Below, one piece after another: positions 56,351 through 64,000 of a stretch of 64,000 nucleotides of DNA; positions within the stretch are counted from its first letter, which is position 1; every line of letters begins with the position of its first letter. The DNA lies in assembly GCA_023213395.1 (NCBI GenBank), contig CM041465.1:43469741-43533740 (forward strand). Direction: 5' to 3'. A program made the position numbers and the translations under genes. Below the pieces are notes generated by a model that searched no databases, was not told where the DNA came from, and saw only the letters and a list, made by a program, of their open reading frames with translations. The stretch is from Cycas panzhihuaensis. Lineage: Eukaryota > Cycadophyta.

Positions 56351-58889
56351 TGGATGCTAAATCATATCACATAATTATTTCAAATCTTGATGCCGAGTCC
56401 ATATAAAATCCAAATATCTACTATAGCATATGGGTAACTAGTTGTACCTATTAGTTCTCTAGAATGACATTTTCGTACATGGTTCATTAATATTTGTCTT
56501 TCAAAAAGCCTTCACCTGCCCCCATTTTGTCCTATTTCACCTGTTTCTAACTCTCCTATATAAGTTCATACCTCCAGGAGACAAACCAAGCTAAAAACCC
56601 TTAACTACGTCTACTACACCATAGAACAAACCTATAAAAATGGTTATCTGAGCATAAACACGTAATAAAACACCTCTTTCTTTTTTTATTATAGGCTTCA
56701 TTTTAACACCTTGTCAATTTTAATGTCTAAACCTCACACTATTAAAACAACCCTAAACAATTGTCAAAATATATTATATAACCACTTGTTGAAAAGCCCC
56801 AAAAGATAACTTTGTAATACAATTGACAATACTTAATTCTAATACCATATAAAAGAGATATAACCATTTTATTGAGCACAGATCTATAGAAAAAGAAAAA
56901 AAGAATGCATGTAGCCCCTTTTAATTTGGCTCCCAATGGCACATATAACCTCCTTTAAGGGCTAAAAAATTTTTTAAATACATTAAAAATAATTTAATAT
57001 CATTATATAAATTTTATAAACTTTAGTTTATAAAAAAATCAAAATTTCCAATGCAATTTTGCCATATGACATGGGTGTACAATTATAGAGCTTCTAATGA
57101 TGCCTAATCTACTTTCTTCAAATTTATTTATTTATTTATTCCAGAAGATGCCAAATAGCCATTTTTTGATACTATAAATCTGTTGGTGATGTCATATTTT
57201 TAAAATACTTACGATGGAGATAAAGTTACCCACATACTATCAACTCCATCCAATGGACTATTCTTCAATTATTTCTCAATTTAGAAGACATATACTGAGG
57301 TTTTTCAATGTTATAGACCCACTAGAAGTGACAAAATCTAGAAATATTCACTCATCAGTGAGTTTTCATCAAAGACAAGCACCTAATTTAGCTCAAATTT
57401 GCCCAACACTATAATGGAGATGCCCAACCACTGTTGGAGCCATACAGTAGCTAGATAGAGCTCAAAATCACATTACCATGCTGCTGAAACACTAATGCAT
57501 TCCCTACAATAGCTATAGATCTAGGATATGAACAAAACTCAAAAAAAAAAAAAAAAAAAAAAAACTATTGAAATCGTACAAACCCTTGTCACTCCTTCAT
57601 AAATCACCATGGCTTTCAAAGCAGCCTATAGCCTCTACCATGACTCCATGTCTCCTCTTACAATCTACTATAGCTCATAAACAAAGAGATCATTTAACAA
57701 TGCTCATATTTCTTTATCAAATAATAACTTTTAACCTTTAACTTGTTGATGGGGTGGTGTTATTGAGCAAGAACCCCAATAAAGCTACTTTTTGTTGTAT
57801 TCACAACACTATTGGTAGTTTTCTTCATAAAGTATAAGCTCTCTCAAATTAACAAGCTTTGTATCAAGTCCCAAACTCACTAGTTTTCTTCGACATGAAC
57901 CAACAAACCATTTGTTGCTCTCAATATACCACAAAACTCTCATTAATCATGATACCACTTCACGACAAAGGGCAAAATTGTGATCTATCTTTCATAACAC
58001 TGACTTCATAGGGGGATCAGGCATGTATTTGAAACCCTGCTCTTAGACTTATGTGCAACACCTACATGTATATTGGTAACTTCTTATCTAATTATGTTGA
58101 AATCGCGAGGCTAAGGTGTTTATGATGGAGGTGACAAAATTTATCGAAAGCATAAAATATAAGATTCCTTAGGATTATAGTGGTTGTGATAAATCTATGT
58201 GCTTCACACTTCAACACATGGAATAGAGAATGAAGATCGAGGTATGTGTGGTGGTGTTGGTTTTGTATGTAGTTTTTCTTTAACTCTAGCATTTTTGGTA
58301 TTCATGGCAGATATGATTTCTCTAACCATATCATTAAGAAGTAGATATTTTAAAGAATTTGAACCACTTTAATAATCGGGACACGCAAGTTGGTATTCAT
58401 AGTTCAAGGCATTTTTTGGTATTAGTGGCAACATATGCAGTTGTTGGTGGCTTTGTTTGGTTGCATGACAATGTTTGTGAATTAAGTAGTGAAGATTTGG
58501 CCATTGTTATTGATTTGGGTCAATATGTAGATTGCATTTTGGTGTGGGGTTTCTCATATGACTTTTGCATCTTAAGTGAGGGCTCATGCTTTCTGTTTCA
58601 ACTATTGGTCAAGAGGTTCCAAGTGATTTTATTATGATGTAATATTATGGTAATAGTTATTTAGACTATGTTCATACTTATTGTGTAATTTAGTCCTTCT
58701 ATCATTTCACACTTTTGGAGGGCATCAAGACGTGTGTTGTTAGTGTCTTCGAAGTAGGTAGGCACAAATACAAGTCTTGGGTGATTTTGGCATAATAGTT
58801 CCCCCTATCCTGTGGTGTCTTATGCTAAAGGGTCAACCCCATTTCATAGGGATTTTACCTATAAAAAGGGGGGGGGAGGGGGTGGTTAA
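56351..58889. other. 2.5 kb with no recognisable gene
   Basis: A+T-rich sequence with an A24 run at 57540-57563 and a G-rich run at 58868-58882. The open frame 58359-58637 has no known motif or supporting context. Confidence 0.5.
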
Positions 58890-59511
58890 TGTTAAAACAA
58901 TGAGTGAAATATCATGTAACGGGTTCAATGTTATATAATCCAGATGCCATTCTTGCATTATAGTTACATGACTCTATATATGCTACTTACACATAGAATG
59001 CTCACAAAGTGAATCATATTACTAATGTTAAAATATAATGACTTCTTCATGTACTCCTGTGTAAAGTTAGTCAATTGTAACTTAAGTTATGAATTAATGT
59101 TATGCTTCCTAGTTAAGGGTCATCAACCTACTTTAGCCTCATAATTATCCAATGAGATGTATGTAATATGAGATCCAATGAAGTGTGAACATGTGAAGTC
59201 CAATCCACACTCACCATTTGTAATATAATAAACATTGAGCCCTCTATAAATTAAGGCCATGTCTACACTCAACAATTAGACAAGGTTGCATATTTGGTGA
59301 GAGTCAAAACTCTGCCAAACTTTTGTATTAATCATCAGTTAATTTGATCTAGTATTATTTTGGGTTAAAGCTAATTTCTAATCCTCATCCACATATTGTT
59401 TTCATTCGAATGTGTTTATAATATATTTGATGAGTTTATGTTTGTTGGATATAGAGAATAAAGATCCTGACATGTGTTTTCTAGGTGTTAGATTAATTTG
59501 AATTTTATTAT
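58890..59511 (+). repeat. 5' LTR of element E
   Basis: Begins TGTTAAAACAATGAG and ends TTGAATTTTATTATT before the primer-binding site. Both ends resemble the LTR of F. A TATA box (CTATAAAT) is at 59244-59251. The exact right end is uncertain by a few bases. Confidence 0.6.
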
Positions 59512-59512
59512 T

Positions 59513-59523
59513 TAGTATCAAAG
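59513..59523 (+). other. Primer-binding site of element E
   Basis: TAGTATCAAAG, the same variant as in element H and close to the TGGTATCAAAC of element F. Confidence 0.65.
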
Positions 59524-61680
59524 TAGTGTTCCCTTGCATAACTCATATGCTGCAAGTTGATCATACATCAAGAGAAGAAGACTATTCTATTCTGTTGTGA
59601 AAACAAAACCCAGTTTGTGATCTCGTTCAACTCCGTTTGAAAAAAAAAAATATGTTGCATGCCATTTATCTCTATTCTGTGTATACATCAGTCACTTCAC
59701 TTTATTCTACTATGCTCACTTCATCGCTATGAAGTTCTATCTTATGTGTAGTCACACCCTACTTGGCCTACTCAATTTGCCCTGCAGCCACCTATGTAAC
59801 ATTATATGAAGCCCTTATATTGCCCTACATCTCCCGTGCAATTTATGTATGACAGTCATCGCTCGATATTGAACTTCCTTGGTATGACATGGTTGTACTC
59901 TACGTGTCCAAAGATCCAGCTACCTATCTGTGCCTTGTGTTTACACCTGTGTCAAGTAAAACTCATGAAGAGTTATGGATCGCATGATGTTCCAGTGTGA
60001 AGATCTTATAGCCTCCTCCACATCATCATCTATCTTAGAGAAGATCCCATGAGCCGCGACTGCACCTGTTAGACACTGTGGTATGAATGATGTGCCCACA
60101 ACTAGAAGGAGGAGATAAGTCTAGTTTGAAGTTGTAGAAACCTTGCATGAGCCAAAGAGTGCCCGTCAATAGAGTATGGCCATCATTAAACAATCGAGTG
60201 AATGAAGCACCTGCACTCGAGACTAAGGAGAAAAACCTACAATGATGAAGGAGAGTGTAGCCACAACTAAAGAAGGGATGGTTACTTAAAGGTAATCAAT
60301 CATTTGTACATAGAGACAACCACATCACAGCATGCATGAAGAAAAATGATTCGTCTATGCCATTATGGAGTGTGATGAAGCAGTTGTAATTCATCATGCA
60401 ATAGCCTTGAGAAGCCTAATGATCATTGCATAAGTTTTTCTCAAGATTTGTAATTGATCTATTCAAATTTTCTTTTCTTTTTTCTTTTCTGAATTTGATA
60501 CACATGCGTCCGCGTGCACACACACAGTTTTTAAGAAATTTAACTAAATTAAAAATTTCATTAAAATCTATAGAGCCCCCTTTAGACTTGTAGGTGGTGA
60601 CATGAAACTAACAGACGATTGAGTGCTAAAGGGTATAAGGGGCTAAAGCCCATATTAGTTTAGTTTTTTATTCATAAGGAGTTAATTGCATTGTTTTGCT
60701 TATGTCTTTACAACTAGGAGTCCATTTTCTAAGCTGTCCGAACTGCTAGAATTTTGACTTAGAGTACCTTAGTTTAGACTATCTTTTGGCATATTTTGGG
60801 CATATTCCAAACTATATAAACCCCATTCTTTTACCTTATTTTATGTTTTAAAATTATTTTTTCATTAATTAAAAATTTTAAATACATTTCAAAGGGGATT
60901 TTTCAACTACAAGCACATTACAAATAATTTTTTATCACTTAAGAAGTACTTTCCACTTGTTTTTAACTAATGATATATGGTGCTTTGTCGTTGTAGGTAC
61001 TTTTCTTATTCAGTGAAGGATTATTTTTCCACCTTTCAATAATGGTCAATTCTTTATTGAGCAATATACACCATTTCCTTTGTACTTTTATTATTTATTT
61101 GTTATCTTTTAATTAAATATCTTACTTTAAATTCATTAAAACATTCATATATATGTTTTTAAATAAAACCACTTAAAAAGGAATTTGAATTTGAAACATT
61201 AAATAAGATAATCTCCAAATTGAATTGCACAAACTATCAATCTTGTAAGGGGAACAGTTAGGACCGTTGAAGTAATCACTCACACATGCATGAGTTGCAT
61301 TCATTTAAACAAACAAGTTAGGGGGCAACTTGCTATAAGGTGTATTAAGTGATAAATTGAAGTATAAATTCATTCTTTTAGTGTTCAAAGACCAAGTTAG
61401 ACCCAAAGGGGGTTACTTTCTTGGTTTATTCTTTCATTAGACCTGTCAATTGGCATAAATCCGATGTAGGTGAATACACAATGTTAAGAGGGTTGTCAAG
61501 CCTTCTATGTTTATGCACCAAAGTATATCAAGCTTAACTTGCTCATGAATTGATGTATATAGTCCTTGAGCTACCATATGTGGACAAGTACCACTAGACA
61601 AAATAATAACTGAGGGCTTTCTTGGAGACATTAAAACTTCAGTATTTTAGCTTAATAGCCCATTAGGTAGATAGTTCACA
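59524..61680 (+). other. Leader of element E, no gene
   Basis: About 2.2 kb without coding motifs. Aligned blocks with the leader of F include TTGTAAGGGGAACAGTTAG (about 61241) and TAAGGTGTATTAA (about 61336), and also GTTGTAGGTACTTTTC with CAGTGAAGGATTATTT (about 60992-61027). The open frame 59806-60000 is treated as chance. Confidence 0.65.
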
Positions 61681-62640
61681 ATGACATCACAAATGTTAAT
61701 TTCAAGCAATATTAAACTATCTATGAGTAATAATTTTTTGGCTTAGAAGAAATATGATGAATAATTTTTTGTCTTATATATCTAGAGACAACCAAACCTA
61801 CTTTCACACTTAACTTGATAAACTCAAACAATGAAATTCCTTAAAACCATATTGCTCTTGCTACTTTTAGAGCTAAAGATATTATAGCTTTATATTTTCT
61901 TCACTCAGTTGTGGAGGATAATATGGATCAAAACATTGAGATAGCAGGTACTTCTCATAAAACTTGGAATATTATATGTTCTCTTTATGAGTGAAAAGAT
62001 AACTTTAGAGCCATTATGCTAAAGGCACGTTTGTATGCCATACCCTTTACTAGCTTTATTCTCTCTCATAAGACTGAAGTTAAGGCCATTAGAAACCAAC
62101 TTATCACACTTTGAGTGCGTCCTTCCAACCATGACTTTGTTTGTAGTGTTGTAAATACCCTTTCTTCCATGTACAACAATTTTATTTCTCGATTATCCAA
62201 TGAATTTGCTACCATGGACTTCAATACCTTGGAATGACTGTTGTTGAAGGGAGAAGATATCTTGAACCATCAAGAAACAACATCTTTTTCTAACACTACT
62301 TTCACATTCATAGCAAAAAATTGAGGGAGGAATTAGTTTCAATAGTAGCCACTTGCCCAATAGTCTGGTTCTATGAATAGACTAGAAATCAATAGAAAAG
62401 ACAAATACCATCTGTATTTACTATGACAAACTTAGGTATGTTATCATTGAGTGTAGAAAAGAACAATCTAATCTGCAACCCTTGCAGAACAATCTTGGAC
62501 AACAAGGAGGCATGAACGTACAATAGAATAGAGGCCATGGTTAGGGAAATATACAATAAAAAAACCAAAATCAACCCGAGAACCAGTCTTAAGGCCATAA
62601 CATAAATTTCCAATAAGGAGGCCATGCAGCCGATACCTAG
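61681..62640 (+). pseudogene. Element E Gag
   Basis: ATG at 61681 opens MTSQMLISSNIKLSMSNNFL. After frame changes come FRAKDIIALYFLHSVVEDNM, NIEIAGTSHKTWNIICSLYE, AIMLKARLYAIPFTS and NTLSSMYNNFISRLSNEFAT, aligned block by block with Gag of element F. No intact zinc knuckle was found; the region near 62400-62460 has only a TNLG-x-LSLSVEK remnant. At least six stops. Confidence 0.8.
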
Positions 62641-62659
62641 AACTTATTCTTTATCGCTC

Positions 62660-63360
62660 TGTTTTCTTATCATTTAGACAACTCCTGGTTGATAGATTCT
62701 AGTGCTACTTGTTATATGACACGCACTGAAAAACTATTAAAAGACACTAAACATATTCAAGCACTAATAGTTATGTTTGATGATGATAGTATATATGAAG
62801 TGACTAAGATTGGAAAAGCTTTTGAAGCTTTGAAAATTACAGATGTTGGCTATCATATCAACAATGTCCTTTATGTTCCTATTATAAAACAGAATCTGCT
62901 CTATGTCAATTTGATTGATAAGTAAAACTTTGATGTACTCTTCAACCATGGCGTCTGCACTATTTTAGATCACTAACTAGTCAGGTAGTGATAATTGGAC
63001 ATGAAGACAATGGACTTTACAAGCTTGATGGTGTGTCACTGTACTCTGCACAGAATCTAAACTCAAGTGCCACTGTGCAGTCTACTCATGTAAACAAAGA
63101 AAAGAAGATTGTTACAAATGGCCTACCTATTGAAATGTAGGGTGAATCCTCTCACAGTAAGGAGCAACTTACTCAAAAGTGTATCAAGGCCCAATTATGA
63201 CATCAACGCCTTGACCATTTAAATATGCAGAGTCTCAATTGCATGTTTAAACTTCAGATGGTACATGGGCTACCCAAAATCAAACAGAATAAATATTTCT
63301 ATGAAATCTACATAGTTGGTAAACAACATAGAAAAACATTTCAATCCAAGAAAGTTTAGT
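62660..63360 (+). pseudogene. Element E protease and pre-integrase region
   Basis: DNSWLIDSSATCYMTRTEKL (62680-62740) is the protease active site with SGA changed to SSA. VLYVPIIKQNLLYVNLIDK closes the domain (62870-62925). A GLYKLDGVSLYSAQNLNSS stretch follows, then HQRLDHLNM (histidines of the zinc region). KYFYEIYIVGKQH has tyrosines in place of both zinc cysteines. The longest open frame is 62689-62925. Confidence 0.85.
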
Positions 63361-64000
63361 ATTCAACTTAACTATTAAGCTTAATTTACTCAAACATTTG
63401 TAGACCTATGTTTAAGCCTCCATGCAATGGCAATTTGTATTTTATCACTTTCATTAATGATTATTGTCAGAAAGTTTGGGCCTACTTTCTTAAGAATAAG
63501 TTTGAAGCCTTTGAGAAATTCAAGGATTTCAAAGCTGAAGTTGAAAATGAATCTAGTATGACAATCGAAGTACTGTATATAGATAATGGAAGTGAGTACA
63601 CATCGAATCAATTCACCAATTTTTGTAAAGAATATGGCATTGAACGATAATTCTTAGCTCTTTGTGCTTTTCAACAAAATAGTGTTGTTGAATGTATGAA
63701 TCAAATATTAGTGAACAAGGCAAAAGTAATGGTAAATATTACAAACATTGATGATTCATTCTAAGCTAAAATTATTTCTACTACTACATACCTTACAAAT
63801 AGGAGCTCAACTCCAGTTGTCAAAAACATAACACTTGAGAAGGCTTGGTCAAGATAAAAGCTACAGTCTCACACCTTAGAACATTCAAATGTATAGTCTA
63901 TATACACATTGCAAAACAAATAAACAAAAACTTAATGATAAAAACTTGAAGCGTATCTTCATAGGCTACGTACCTAGTTATAAAGCTTATAAGGTATATG
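63361..64000 (+). pseudogene. Element E integrase, truncated by the window end
   Basis: YSNICRPMFKPPCNGNLYFI has asparagine where the first catalytic aspartate (HSDICGPM) belongs. TIEVLYIDNGSEYTSNQFTN holds the second aspartate, and QQNSVVECMNQ holds the catalytic glutamate in a shifted frame. The C-terminal blocks TTTYLTNRSSTPVVKNITLE and LRTFKC-like sequence continue to the end. Stops are frequent after 63650. Confidence 0.85.

Larger units (their letters stand above)
58890..64000 (+). mobile_element. Ty1/copia element E, 5' part, cut by the window end
   Basis: LTR, primer-binding site, 2.2 kb leader, Gag, protease, pre-integrase and integrase in order. Polymerase and 3' LTR lie beyond the window. 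Gag and leader are closely related to element F (7885-12129) and Gag is distantly related to element B. Confidence 0.85.

Noticed and set aside
57540-57563. A24 run as the tail of a SINE or LINE
   Set aside because: No internal RNA polymerase III boxes, no target duplication and no LINE sequence seen upstream; a plain homopolymer is as likely.
58359-58637. 92-residue open frame in the gene-free stretch before element E
   Set aside because: No recognisable motif, no promoter or gene context, and length expected by chance; hydrophobic bias reflects T-rich DNA.
1-64000. A CRISPR array, prokaryotic defence system or intact host gene
   Set aside because: Repeats found are retroelement LTRs and local tandem duplications. 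No regularly spaced short repeats, no operon structure and no uninterrupted non-retroelement gene were seen.

Overview
The window looks like intergenic DNA from a large plant nuclear genome and consists almost entirely of decayed LTR retrotransposons. Inference: the dense nesting of old Ty1/copia and Ty3/gypsy elements, the 1-2.5 kb noncoding leaders, the high A+T content and the absence of any cellular gene fit a repeat-bloated seed plant genome, possibly a gymnosperm. The sequence alone cannot name the species. I found no rRNA, tRNA, CRISPR array, prokaryotic feature or intact host gene. Every coding region recognised is a broken retroelement gene.

Layout, left to right. 1-933: 3' end of a Ty3/gypsy chromovirus (integrase C-terminus, chromodomain, polypurine tract, 3' LTR). 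934-5799: nothing recognisable. 5800-7884 (minus): internally deleted Tat/Athila-like gypsy fragment. 7885-12129 (minus): truncated copia element F (LTR, leader, gag, protease). About 12180-21330 (plus): a second gypsy element, G, split by copia element H (13561-20003, LTRs at both ends, target duplication ATCCC). About 21700-22330 (minus): possible LINE ORF1-like (DUF4283) remnant. 23842-29849 (minus): copia element D with a long leader, next to a partial LTR.

29850-56350 is the centrepiece. It is one old minus-strand copia element (I) whose two LTRs lie about 26 kb apart because three other copia elements landed inside it: A (32801-40483, plus, duplication AGGAA), B (41871-49251, plus, duplication TGATT) and C (50594-55911, minus, CACAT/CACAC). 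Host reading frames resume across the A and B insertions, which confirms the nesting. By eye the LTR pairs of A and B are the most alike and those of I and H the most diverged, as nesting order predicts.

56351-58889 has no gene. 58890-64000 (plus) is the 5' part of copia element E (LTR, primer-binding site, about 2.2 kb leader, gag, protease, integrase start), cut by the window end. E is from the same family as F and is more distantly related to B.

The genes do not work together as a system. Each element once encoded its own Gag, protease, integrase, reverse transcriptase and RNase H for copy-and-paste transposition, and all are now disabled by stops, frameshifts or deletions. The most unusual non-coding signal is a run of three consecutive inverted repeats just upstream of the TATA box in the LTR of element B. 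I found no previously undescribed biological system.
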